A stretch of DNA of 64,000 bases, from positions 2,478,436 through 2,542,435 of the forward strand of contig JAJEKV010000072.1 in NCBI GenBank assembly GCA_021234155.1, in the 5' to 3' direction. Every line of letters starts with the position of its first letter. Position 1 is the stretch's first letter. Made by a program: the position numbers and the translations under genes. Positions 48,231-59,467 of the stretch are shown one piece after another. The DNA comes from Isoetes taiwanensis (taxonomy: Eukaryota > Streptophyta > Lycopodiopsida > Isoetales > Isoetaceae). The notes beneath the pieces were generated by a model. The model did no database searches, was not told the DNA's origin, and worked only from the letters and a program-made list of their open reading frames with translations.

Positions 48231-49361
48231 AGCTTTATGTGTAGTACCTAAATAATGGCCAAAGCCTTAGTGAAGAAGTATAATTATTCCTGCATTCCAT
48301 ATTATAAAGGTAAGCCAGATTCTGAACCTGCAAAAACAATGGATTTTACATAGTAACACCACAAAGGAGCTCACATTATCAACGCCCTCATCTTGAAGCT
48401 TTATGCATAGTATTTGAATAATGACCAAAGCCCTTATGAAAGAAGTATTTAGCTCCCTCGTGAAGTAAGTGAAGTAACGTCCTGCAAGCTTAGGGTCAGA
48501 TCCAGCAAACGAAAAAAAATAAAAGAAGAAATAATCGAACAACTCAACTCTACCAGGCTCCAATCCTCCAAATGCAGGCAAAAATTATAGATGCTCTAGC
48601 CTACGCAGATTGCTTTTCCAGCAAGTTTGTACCCACTCACAGCAAGTAGATTGTGCAAGGCTCACCCTAATTGAAATGCAGGATCCAGCACAGCAACGAC
48701 CAAAGGAACTATGGTGCATAGACAAAGAGTAATTGAAGCGCCAAAATCGTCAAAATGTAGAGTGCAGAGATGGTGAACGGAGAGTGAAGAAAAAATTTCA
48801 AAATACGTATTCATTACTGGCAACCAGTGTCCCACAGGGGGGAAGGGAATGCCGCATGCGGCGTGCCGGGCATGAAAACCAACACAATCCCAAAATAAGA
48901 AAGAAGATACTAATTATCCATGTTAATAGTTAACAAGGTAAGACTAACTATGTTTAAGTTAAACATAATTAATTAACAGCTACCTATACTAAAATAATCA
49001 ATAGTTAGTAGTTAACTAGGGCCTGAAGGATGTACGTAGTGTAGTTTTCGGTTGGCAGTATATTTTTTACCATAACTTTTGATCTAGAACTCCTTTCAGG
49101 TGAGATTTATTGCATTGGAAAGCTCTATCTGTGTTCTTTCCGATGGTGTATTAAGTTCTCTAGGTCAAAACAACAATTTTATAGCCGGGTTTGGTAGTGT
49201 TCGGTAGGATTTCACATCCCACCAGTTTATTAATACATGATTTGTGCTATTGAATATTGTTTTACAATTCGATTTTCACATATTTTGCCTAGATCTTTGG
49301 GATTGGGCTTGCCATTTGATTTGGTTTGCCCATCTCCTATATTTTGCTACTACAAGATATC

Positions 49362-49467
49362 GGCCCATCTCTATTCTGTTTCTTGTCCACCTATTCTATT
49401 TCTTGTCCACCTATTCTGTTTCTTGTCTACTATTCTGTTTCTAGCCCCTCCATTCTGCTTTCAGCCA
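49362..49467. repeat. Minisatellite, about 21 bp unit (copy B)
   Basis: Exact counterpart of 35,050-35,155, inside one of the identical blocks. Confidence 0.8.
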
Positions 49468-51125
49468 GTACAACACAGCCACATGCATTTACTATGACTC
49501 ATGAAATCAAGCGCAGGGCAAGGGAGACTTGCAATGCCAAGAACACCATGTTGACCCTCAACTTGGCTTAAGAGTCGAACACAAGAAGCCAACTTACTAT
49601 GCTCAAGTTGGGTTTAGGACCACCAAATCACTTAAGATGATCAATCTATATGAGAAAAGTTCAATAGAATAGCTCAAAAGATCAAGTATTCATATCTTTC
49701 ACATTTTAAGAAAATGGTAGCAGTACTCAAATCGAGGTGGCATGCAGAGATGGATTGATTTTTGAGGTTTGATTGCTCACATCAATAGAGAAAAGTTACT
49801 AGATGGCAATGGTAAGTTAGAGTTGGATCTATGAGTTATTCGACCTCAAAGTTAGGTCAAAATTTGGCCAATGACAATAAAACAATGATAAAAAATATAG
49901 ACTTCGAAGTTGCACAAGGTATTTTTGAGAAATTCCAAAGCCAATGTTTGCAAAAAATGGTCAGGGGGCAGCAAGCAAACTTTTTGGTTTAGATCTTAGG
50001 AAGGAGCTCTTGTACCTGGATTTGCCAAAAACAAATAAGAACACTTACGCATTGGAATCTTCAAATTTGTAACTTGAGTTTAAAGTGATAATTTTTGGGA
50101 GTTTTCAAAGCACAAGAGTGTAAAGGTTGTCAAGGATGATGTCAGCTTGTCAAAAATTGATTTGGTAACTTGGATTTTACATATGAATTTTTTGTAATGG
50201 CAAAAAGCTAGAAATCATATCATAAATTGTTTGAATACTTGATAGACAATTTTTCATTGAAGTAAAGGTCAATAAGTCAAAATAACACTGTATTCAGGCA
50301 GATCATGGTCTTAAACACAACATTTGAGAATCAAGATCATTTGAGAATCAAGGATGGAAATATTTCAGCTTGATCTAGAGGAACCAAGCTGAGGAATGCA
50401 CAGTAGCTTCTCAAGTCATTTTCCAAGCATGAATGGCATGTATCAGTAGTTCTTGAATAGGTCTGGGCCTTTAAAGATGTTCTATCCTCAATCCCCTATA
50501 TATATTTTAAGTTTTTAATGGTTCTGATCTCTTAGGGCTTAGATTTAAGCTTAACGTGCTCCTTATGTGTGAGAAATAGGTTGTTTGTAGGGTCTAAGGA
50601 TGAAAATTCGACGAGATTTCAGCATGGTTCCAGATTTAATGTTGGCCTGTATTTTTGTGAAGAACTTGCGATACATGCTCCAATTTTTTCTTGTATTTTG
50701 CCAGTATTTAGAGTATTTCAAACACCCGACCATCATTTTAGAAAAAATAAATAGGTAGAATTATAGATCTTTCAAACCATAGTGACACTATTTTAATACT
50801 AGCTTTTGATCTGAAGTATGGGTATAGCCATAGGATATGGAATTTTCCAAAGCCAACTTTCAAATGAAGCAAAGGGGTCATAAGTATATTGGGGGCATGG
50901 TGAAAATCATGGGGGAGAGAGTAAAACAAAAGGTGTATGGTCATGGTAAGGTAAAATTGTGAAAAGTGTAGCGCAACTTTGAAAGGGCAACATGGGTGTA
51001 GGTAAAAATGGTAATAGTGAGCAATCCAAGAAAATGGCTAGACAAAAATATCCCATGGGTATTTTAATAGTAAAATGGCAACCATGGGGCAAAAATATGT
51101 TATGGGGGTAAAGATGGGAATAATA

Positions 51126-51958
51126 GAATAGAATAGTAGAATAGTTTTTTTCAACGTCCACGGAGACCAATAGGTCATGGGACCCATACAATGGGCTAGT
51201 ACAATCATTACTACTAGGATTAAAAAACCCCTGCCTCGAAAGGTTTTCAAGGGAAAAACCTGCGCAAGAATGATGATACTAAACAAGCGGGAGATAATGA
51301 CTATTGAGGGCTCAAGAATTGCGCGACGTTTATCTAGAACCTCAGTATGTATAATGCCAAGTCATGCACAGATGATGGTGCTCGAGAAGTTGTGGAGGCG
51401 GAATGGAATGCTAAGGTCAAAAAATGAATCCGGGACTATCTCAAAAGCGTGGCAACTTTCGTAAGTATGGCTTTCATCTTCAATAACCATGAATCGGGCA
51501 ACAGCACATAGTCTCGCTTCTCAAAGCAATTGCGGCCCGCTTCCCATCTACGTCTCAATTCATAGCCCGTGGAACCCGGTCATAATTGATGCAATAGCTA
51601 CAAGCTTGTTCCTGGACAATGAAGCAAGCAAAATAAGCTTGGGGCCCCGGTGCCAAAGGTGGGATTTATGTGTGCATGATAATGACCGGTTTGGGCCAAA
51701 GTAATCAAGGTCCCATATCTTTTGAGAAAAAGCGACCATTGAGATATTGTTGCAAAAGCTCGGGATCGAAGCCGCAAGCATCGAGGCTCGCTGCTGGTTA
51801 CCCTCAACCGCAAAACCATGTAGTGCAATGCTCTTTCCAACATCGTTTCAAACGCTGAGGAGATTCAGCCATGGCAAGTGCAAGAACAGGATACCTAACA
51901 TCATCCATGTGGTGCACCTTGCAGATATAATGGAGATGGCGCTTCATGGCAGAATGTT
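51126..51958 (-). mobile_element. LINE 3' part, minus strand, copy B
   Basis: Counterpart of 36,815-37,647. The tail and hairpin GACCTATTGGTC (plus 51,165-51,176) are identical to copy A; the coding part differs at CHG-type sites. The LTR at 51,959 interrupts it, and the 5' side of the same LINE resumes at 53,616. Confidence 0.82.
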
Positions 51959-53615
51959 TGTGACGTTCCAACGCGATAATCGCCCCGGGGCGTATCATGT
52001 CTCCCGCCAAAATCGCAGCGTACCACGCCACCCGACTGCGCGTACGCCCGACGCATAACCCGGCGGGTAGCCCCTAGGGGGCAACTTACAGGGAATGTGC
52101 ATTTATTAATGTGCACATTTAACCATGTGCACATTCATCTAGGTGCACATTTTCCCATGTGGACACTTTATGCCAAGTGGGCCATACCCAAGTGTGCAAT
52201 TAATGTGCACATTTACCAATGTACACATTAATGTGGGCACACCTTTCCATGTGGGCACATTTTGCCACCTAGCCATTAAAGGCAAGTGGGCCCATTCCCA
52301 ATTATCCCACATGCCTAAAGAGGATAATTGGAAACCCTAGCCAACCTTGTCTATTTAAGAAGGGAAACCCTAACTTGCCCATTTTTCGTTTCTAGGGTTT
52401 TAGAGCTCTGTTTTGGCTGCCCCAGGGGTCAAAACCGCCTCCCTGAACTTCAATGCGGCGAATTGCCCCATTAGTTTCCCTTGATTCGAGCAGTTTAGCA
52501 GGATGGTTGAGCTCAGGTCAGGAGGAGGAACTCAAGGATCAGGTATTTCGTCAATTTGATAGCCTAAACCATCTTCTAGTCATTAAATCAGTAGGTTTAG
52601 CCTATTAAATTGCCCATAGCAGCCCTCTAGATCTCTAGATACCAGACTCTAACTAAAGAACCTAACTCTATGATATAGATTAGATCTAGTTCTTTAGTTC
52701 TTCTGTGATGTATATGGATGATGTATCTCTATGGACTCCTTGTATTGGGAAGGGGGGTAGAGACCTAAAGCTTGGTAGTAGATGCTCCTAGATTAGCCTC
52801 TCTAGCACACTATAGATTCGGCCTGTGTACAAGAACCACACCTGGTTGTGGGTGAAGGGGCCAGACTGGCTTACAAGGAGGTTCGTGTTCTAACTCTTGA
52901 ACGATCCCTATGGTGTGTTAGTGCTACCGGGGATCATTGTGACTAGGTCTAATGCCTTGCCACTGCGTGTGGGCAAGGCATGGGCTCGACACCCGTGGGG
53001 TGATGCGTCACCCTCCATTGGGTTCAAGTCGAATACGGGCAGTGGCCCTCTAGTCACCTTGAGTCAGCATGTAGATCTCCGGAGGGGCTGATCCCCACCC
53101 CCCCATCGGGCTGGGGAGATGCAACCCGGGATATAGCCCCTTCGGCTATGCATCCCGTGGAGCTCTGATCCGGAGTCCCAACACTTTTCAACCTACTCAC
53201 GCAAAGTGTGCGGGGAGGGGCCCGGATGGAGTGGACTTCCACAAGCGCCATGTTCTCATGCCGCCCAAATCCATTGCCATGAATTACATGCGCAATGAAC
53301 TCACGGAGACCCAAGCCGAATCATCATCCTTGAGTCACGAGCCTTGGGGGACCCTATGTATGATCTTGTCGTTGTCTATGCAGATGTTGATGCCCCACCT
53401 TCGAGGTGGATATGTGCTTATGTTGTATCTTGACATGTATGTTTTACGCCATGCCTAGGTAGGCCCCGAGGGAGCGGGGTAAAATGACCCCTTCACTCTT
53501 CCCACGGGACTAGAATGTGTGATGATTGTAGAGGGACCAGACGTGTGGAGCTGGTATGGGGATGAAGTCTTGTTTGTACGGTGGGTGCACGATTATCACA
53601 GTAGGGGACGTCACA
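51959..53615 (+). mobile_element. Solo LTR (1,657 bp) with 5 bp TSD
   Basis: Begins TGTGACGTTCC and ends GGGGACGTCACA, with TGTGACGT/ACGTCACA inverted termini. It is flanked by ATGTT at 51,954-51,958 and 53,616-53,620, and the surrounding LINE is continuous once the LTR and one ATGTT are set aside. No internal region or second LTR, so it is a solo LTR left by recombination. In plus sense it holds GTGCACATT repeats (about 52,095-52,260), a TATA-like CTATTTAAG (52,351) and AAACCCTA motifs near the likely transcript start. Superfamily not decidable from the LTR alone. A fossil. Confidence 0.88.
52095..52380 (+). promoter_or_regulatory. LTR promoter: GTGCAC palindrome cluster, TATA, telo-box
   Basis: Four GTGCACATT words (two inside the 12 bp palindrome AATGTGCACATT) and several variants (GTGTGCAATT, TGTACACATT, GTGGGCACATT) spaced about 20 bases apart. 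They are followed by CTATTTAAG at 52,351 and AAACCCTAA at about 52,365. The order, repeated upstream motif then TATA then telo-box, fits a U3 promoter. Assignment is by motif and position only. Confidence 0.5.
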
Positions 53616-53810
53616 ATGTTGAAGAGGGCAAAAAGTCATCTCTTGTAAAAGAATAGCATAGGGCACCGTTGTTTTAACTCCAGGGCTGTAAGTGAGAAAG
53701 GACTTTTGCACCGCTCCAAGCTCTCCCAAGCACTAGCACTAATGGCAGCCCCACACTTGAACCATACAGTAAAACAGGCTCTACCAAAAGCAAAAATGAA
53801 GAGCATGAAT
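53616..53810 (-). mobile_element. LINE continuation beyond the solo LTR
   Basis: Minus strand: VQKSFLTYSPGVKTTVPYAI plus LLQEM matches VQKSFLTYSLRVKTTVSYAL of the LINE at 5.3 kb. It is the 5' side of the LINE cut by the LTR. Frame is disturbed near 53,700 (WESLERCKS in another frame). Similarity fades after about 53,800. Confidence 0.78.
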
Positions 53811-55080
53811 AATCTCAAGGTCATGTATGGAAATATGGAGGAATGGCAAGATAAATAATGTCTCAAGAGTGGATTGATGACAAAAAAGAACACTGTAGTA
53901 AAGAATAAGGGGAAAGGAAAATTTTGAGAAAGATGGCTAAGAATGGGGAACCAAATAGCAAAGGGTTCTTTCAAACTTTGTCTTCAATCTTCAAATAAGT
54001 GTTTTCCGATCTTCTTAACCCAGATTCTTCTAGAATCATGCCTTCACCAAATGTCTGACCACAACTATAGCATCTCTTGGGAAGTTTGACCTTAATTGCT
54101 TGTGTTGACCTTGAAGATGAGCAGCTCTTGATCTTCACACCAATGTTGCCTACCAAGGTCTTCCAAAGTTGAGATTTAGTCTTAAAGCATAGACCAATGG
54201 TTAGTATGTTGCCCTTTGGGGGCAACATAATGGCAACATCTCGCCAAAACAAAAGAATGGCTGGTCCACTCAACCATAGAACTCTAAGATAAACATCAAG
54301 AAGGGTCTTTAGCATGAACCAATGTTTTTGGATGGAATTATGATGGAGTATAATGTGTAGTGCATGTGTGATGGAGTGAGTGTGAGTATGATGGAATTGT
54401 GATGTGAATGGAGTGAATGATGAAGTGGATGTGGAAATGAGGTGTATGGTATGTATGAGATGGAAAGTATGGAATGTAAGTGTGCAATGAGATGGAATGA
54501 GTGTATTAATGTTGTTCACCAAAACAAAAGAATATGTGTTTTCTGCTTGATCACTTAGGGGGTACATCTCTACCATGATGGTGAATCTGAAGGGCAAAGA
54601 GCTTTAGGAAAGGAATTCAAGTGAAAATGGCTATGATGACTGGTAGAACCACTTAAGACAGATTAATAGAGATGGATCAAGGATGCACCTGCCATAGAAA
54701 CATAGAAACCTATTAGAAAAAACCTCAACATCATCTTTTGTGAGATATAAGGGCTGATAGGGTCCTGTATATTGGCAAATGAGGAAGCAACGGCTTTATG
54801 ACAGTCAACTTCTTTTGGCAGGTGGATGTATCAGTAGATGGACCTGCATAAGACACTTAGTGGAAGCATTAGTAATCATTATTTTCCTTGAAATATTTTA
54901 TATTATCCTCACATTAGTCCTACTTGCTGCAAATATAAAACTAACTTATCAAAGCAAAATATGAAACTAAACTATCTATCTAATTCTATCATGGCTTACT
55001 AATCTCCTACTGTATAAAGAGGGACAAGCACACATGTTGTTCCCAATACCTCTTTAAGTGCAAGGTGTTGATAGGATTTG
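53811..55080. other. Unassigned, with a GATGGAATG-rich simple tract
   Basis: A minus-strand open stretch of 208 codons (53,971-54,597) has a low-complexity His/Thr/Ser part arising from a degenerate GATGGAATG/TGTGAATG simple repeat (about 54,340-54,500) and a tail with KRCYSCGQTFGE. No family recognised. The remainder to 55,080 shows nothing I can name. Confidence 0.4.
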
Positions 55081-57065
55081 GCAATGGTATGCCTGAAGTC
55101 ACGTCCTTCAGCCAATAAGGATTTGCCCCTGCAGATTCTAAGATCACATAAGGACCTTCCCAAAAATTCTCAAACTTGCCAGCTGAGTTTTCTCTTGACT
55201 TGTTCCACTTGACAAGCTCTTCTTCCTTGAAAGTGCCTTGGCGTTTTTCAATAATTTGGCATTTTCAACCTCTGTTCTATACTTTTCCAAATGCAACAAG
55301 GCATCTAACCTTTCCTGCAAGGCAAATTCAAAAGGTAAGCATAACTTATGAGCTAACCTCAAGGATGGTAGCTCGAGCTCAATTGGTTACACAACCTCAA
55401 TGCCATAGACTAAGTTGAATGGTATATGATTTGTGGTTGTTTTGATAGTAACCATGTAAGCCCAAAGTGTATCCACTATTTTGAGATGCCAATCTCTCTT
55501 GTCCACTTCTACTATTTTCTGTAAGATACTCTTCAATACTTTGTTAGTAGGCTCAGCCTGTCCATTACCTTGTGGATTATATGAAGAGCTTTTGGTGTGT
55601 TTGACTTTGAGAATATTCAGCAGATTAGAAATAACTTCATTCACAAAGGTGTACCTCTATCAGAATGCAATTTAAAGAAATAAGAAATGCATGTTCTGCA
55701 AACTGCCTAAAAAAAGTGTTTGAAGGCAATAGGTGGGTTGTCTATTGCACTTTGACTTCAACATATTATTATGCATTCATCAAGCTTGTTGGATGGGAGT
55801 ATATATACCATAGATATACTATGGATATCCCAGGCATATTAGGTATTCAATAGGCAGAAAACAGAAGAGTTTTCGTGGGCTTCTAATTTCAAGTTGGGTT
55901 TCTACTTTACAATTATAATAATAGCACAAGTAAATACATAAGCTCATAGAGTTAAAAACGTGGCATTTAATGAAATGCCGATGAGAAATTTGAAGCATCG
56001 TGTTGCATGAAATTTCTTAGTTAATCTCAAGTACAAGGAATACCAAACTTGGCACACATATAGAAACGTTGCTGTTGTGATGGAATTTGCTTGCCTCAAA
56101 GGTATTGCTTCTGCCCGTTTGGTAATATAATTTGTAGTCACAATGATGTCTTTGATGTTGACTGCCGGAAGGAGGGTCATAGGTCCTATATAATCAAGTC
56201 TCCATATCGAAAATGGTCCTGAAGAAACTATGGGATTCAAAGCAACTGGAAGAAGGATCCTCTTGACAAAGATTTGGCATTGATGGCAAGTCTTTATGAT
56301 ATCATAACAACCCTCAAAAGCAGTAGGCCAGTAATATCCAAACCTGATAATCTTCTTTGTTGTGGTGTCTTCAACAATATGACCTCCACAAATACCTTTG
56401 TGCATTTCCTTGATGATCATGGCAGTCTCTTCTTCATCCACACACCTTAGCAAGACTCGATCCCGTGTTGACCTTGCATAATACACCATCTATTAGCTTG
56501 AATTGCCTACACTTCTCCTTGAGTCTTCTTTGTTGACTTGGTGTAAGACTTGAAGCCACCATTCTATGTTGCAAAAAGTCTCTACTAGGCACCAATCCTC
56601 CATAAGCTTGTTCCTCATGAATCTCTTCCAAATGTGCTGCTGCAATAGAAAGGTCAACAACTTCTCCTTCATCCTCATGATCAAAGAACATATAAAGCAG
56701 ACGAAGACTTGGATTCCTAACTTGATGTAATTCTTTTACAGAAATATCAAAGCTTTGTAACTTGCAAGCCCACTTTGGGTCTTTGGATTGATGGTTAGTT
56801 TACCAAATAGCAAACCGTTGATGGTTTTGATTCATATAGACTTTGCCTTTGACTTTTCAGAAGCAAGTATCCTTGTCTTTTTATGAGAAACATGAGTGCA
56901 GCAGCATTCTTCTCCATTCGAGTATATCTTTCCTCAGTTGAAGACCATTTTTTGCTTGCAAGGTGTGTAAATAGCTAAGCCTATGGCTCGTTTAGTAACA
57001 GTAATGTATACCTCAAATGGCATGTCCAAATCTGGCGTCTTCAATGGGGTAGCTTCACATATGAG
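55080..57065 (-). mobile_element. Broken Ty3-type pol fossil
   Basis: Minus strand, in order: an RT/RNase H junction-like segment (PLKTPDLDMPFEVYITV, about 56,960-57,060), an integrase HHCC-type zinc region (HKGICGGHIVEDTTTKKIIR, CHQCQIF), the integrase core start (FSIWRLDYIGPMTLLP), the core end (SSYNPQGNGQAEPTNKVL) and a following ALQERLDALLHLEKYR segment. This order (RNase H before integrase) is that of Ty3-type elements. It is clearly broken in several places and lacks gag, protease and recognisable LTRs here. An old fossil. Confidence 0.82.
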
Positions 57066-58040
57066 AAAGTCCCCATAGATACGAAAGATACCTTCAATTA
57101 ACACAACAATTGCCCTTACTCTACTGCCTGGGCCTACATTGAAGAAGTTTGACCTACATAGACTTTTTATTTATGATGATCAAATTCATCCTCTACCTAT
57201 AGTACCACAACTAAACTTCATCATAACATTATTTTGGAAGAAAATAGTCGAGCGCGAATAAAGGTAGATCAATAAAAAGGTATAATATATTATGCGACTT
57301 TTGGCAAAGGTCACCATTTGGACTTTTTTGATTGGCACAAAAAAATGAGCTTTAGGGTTAGGTTAGATGGCTGCATTAGATCTGTTCAAAGTGCAGAAAA
57401 ATGGAGACAGTGGTTACTTGGCAAAGCTTCGGATGCACCATCGTAGAATAGAAGGCGAAAGTATGAGAGGTGAAGCGACTAGGCTTAATACAACTGAGAA
57501 GCTCGTCTCAGCGCATCATAACTAGAATATAGGATTCCATCTTTCTGGAGGCCATTGGATTCAAGAAGGAACACGACGGTGATCTTAAGAGAGATTTACA
57601 GGTCTCTATTTGTTTCTCTTTCTCTTTTTTTTTTTTTTTTTATTGAAGGCTATATATATTAAAGTATAGTTAAGTAGTACAAAACACTTTTTTCAAGTGA
57701 AGATTAACCCTCATAAAGATAAACCCTTATAAAAAAGTAGGTCTATTCAAAAAGAACAATAGCAGAGATATCAGAGAACAGAGGTCGGTGTGATGTAGGC
57801 ATTGAGTTTAGTGGACTGTCTTGAGATTCAGGTTGGTGCATTTCCTCGCTTTCCCCTTGAAGATGGTATGGAAGACGCAGTAGACACACATGCATGTACT
57901 AGCCATAGCCATATTATATCTTCCTTTGGCGTCCTTCGCTGTGCAAAGTAGCTCCCTTTTGACGTCGAAATTCCGGTCACAGCAACAGCCACATGTGCAG
58001 AAAGTTTCTGCATGTACAGATGTCTCCACTACTCCGAAAA
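57066..58040. other. Unassigned, with poly(T) tract
   Basis: No supported gene. A run of about 21 T at about 57,626-57,645 is followed by TATATATATT. It could be the reverse of a retroposon A-tail, but no partner structure was seen. Confidence 0.4.
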
Positions 58041-58401
58041 TTTGATCCATTCTTGGTTAATATCATTCTTGGTTAATTCTTGGTTAGTAGGATGGTTGCT
58101 TTGGACTATCTGGAAAAGACGAAGATTGGTAATCTTCAAAGGTCTGGATGTGGCAGATAATCGTGTTCTCCAAGAAGCTCAAGGTTACATTGTAAAGTCG
58201 TATCATTGTTCTTCACTTGCCCCTCGCAAGAGGCGATTGATTTTTGAGGAGTATTTGGATGTGCACTCTTATGCTTAGGCAGGTTGCTTCACTCGGTGGG
58301 TCTCTGCTTATCCGCTGAGATTTTATTCCTGTCTCTGCATTTATACTTGTATTTGACTCTTTGATTGAATAAAGTCTGACGTCCTTCAACAAAAAAAAAA
58401 A
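58041..58401 (+). mobile_element. L1-type LINE 3' end with poly(A)
   Basis: LVGWLLWTIWKRRRLVIFKG at about 58,085-58,140 matches the W.IWK.RN..IF motif near the C-terminus of plant L1 ORF2. The reading continues to a stop at 58,276-58,278, followed by about 110 bp of 3' UTR with GAATAAAGTC and an A-run at 58,390-58,401. The rest of the element is missing upstream. Confidence 0.7.
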
Positions 58402-59094
58402 TATCAGCCTTGATTTTCTTCCATTCAAGCCGCCTAGTCATAAGAAACATAGTAGCTGCAAAAACAACCAATTCACCCATTAATATTCATTAATTGTTGT
58501 TTTTCTAGGGAAAATTGGGCGCTAGTGAGAGACTGCTACAGTGATCCGGAACTGCTGCTACAGTGATCCGGAAGTGAGGACATTGCCGAAATCTGTTTGC
58601 CTTGATCTCTGAAGGTGAACCGTTGCTACTGAGGACCTGATAGTGGACCTAAGATCCCCCCGGAGGGGGGGGAGGTAGGATGGGCTCCGGAAAACCTGCT
58701 ACTTTTCCTATTTTCTGTTCATATTCAAGTGGTGGTCAATGATAGGGCAGCTCTTACAGGATCTTGCAGAGACAGCGGCAGATGCAGCAATCCCTGTTGC
58801 GTCCTTCTTCTTCTCTGGCCTTATCTAACTGATCCTCCGGGCCCTTTCCTTCTCACGCTTTGCTTTTAAAATAGGCTCGTTTGCTTTTTCTTTTTAGCCA
58901 AAAGGGTTTCTTTGGCCTACTCTGCGTCGTTCTTCGTCTGATTCAAACCTATTAGCCTCTAGCCTTGCAATCCATTCCTATGGATTCCATGGATTTTCCC
59001 TTGGATTCTGTGGATTTTGCCCCTTCCTTCCATTCCAATATCCCTTATAAATTCTTAGTTCCTGGACCATTCTCTTCACCTTCTTTCTTGTTCT

Positions 59095-59463
59095 ATGGGA
59101 CTGCCTTTGCCTTTGGCTCTCCTGTGTTCTAGTTCATCCTCGTCCCCCCCTCCTTATTTTGTTTCCTCACCTTCAGTTTTTGTCTCCTCTAAATATTTTG
59201 CTGTGATCTTTGCCTTGAACGAGGTCTGTTGTGGTTGGCTTCAAGGCTCCTCAACTGAACTCTGGTCCTTTCTAGTTGATGAGCACGTCTTTCCAGATCT
59301 TTATTTTACAGGTGTTCATTTATCTATTTCCTTGTATCAACAGGCCACTGCTACAGAACTCAAAATTGCTTACCTTGGAGAAGACCGGCCTGTAACATCC
59401 TTGTTCATGGTTTCCTGCCACTCTTTGGGTGAAATGGTTTCAGTTGAGTTATATCGTGTATGA
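59095..59463 (+). CDS. LINE ORFa, 122 aa, paralogue of ORFb
   Basis: Starts at an ATG (MGLPLPLALL) after a pyrimidine-rich leader. A Ser/Pro-rich N-terminus is followed by a module GWLQGSSTELWSFLVDEHVF, PD, and an end VSCHSLGEMVSVELYRV. The same layout (GW..G...ELW...LD....FPD, then V.C.S..E....ELY) appears in ORFb, so the two look like a tandem duplication of one module. The stop TGA (59,461-59,463) is 4 bases before the ORFb ATG. Function unknown; position before ORF1 suggests an accessory LINE protein or an N-terminal part of ORF1 in an ancestor. Confidence 0.5.
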   Translation: MGLPLPLALLCSSSSSSPPPYFVSSPSVFVSSKYFAVIFALNEVCCGWLQGSSTELWSFLVDEHVFPDLYFTGVHLSISLYQQATATELKIAYLGEDRPVTSLFMVSCHSLGEMVSVELYRV

Positions 59464-59467
59464 GATA

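Larger units (their letters stand above)
38052..52362. repeat. Large tandem duplication, copy B (14.31 kb)
   Basis: Direct repeat of copy A, joined head to tail. Large parts are identical to copy A (for example much of 45,510-45,830, 46,210-46,600, 47,390-47,810 and 48,900-49,800). Others, above all 38,100-43,100, differ at short clusters centred on CTG and CAG. Around 44,880-45,400 and 48,240-48,720 divergence is about 8-10% with ordinary transitions and indels. Beyond 52,362 the LTR continues, whereas copy A jumps to the start of B. Confidence 0.95.

Noticed and set aside
54340-54500. His/Thr-rich segment of the minus-strand frame as a functional domain
   Set aside because: It comes from a degenerate GATGGAATG simple repeat.
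58655-58680. G-quadruplex promoter element in the LINE 5' region
   Set aside because: One long G-run facing a C-run makes a hairpin at least as likely, and there are not four separate G-tracts.
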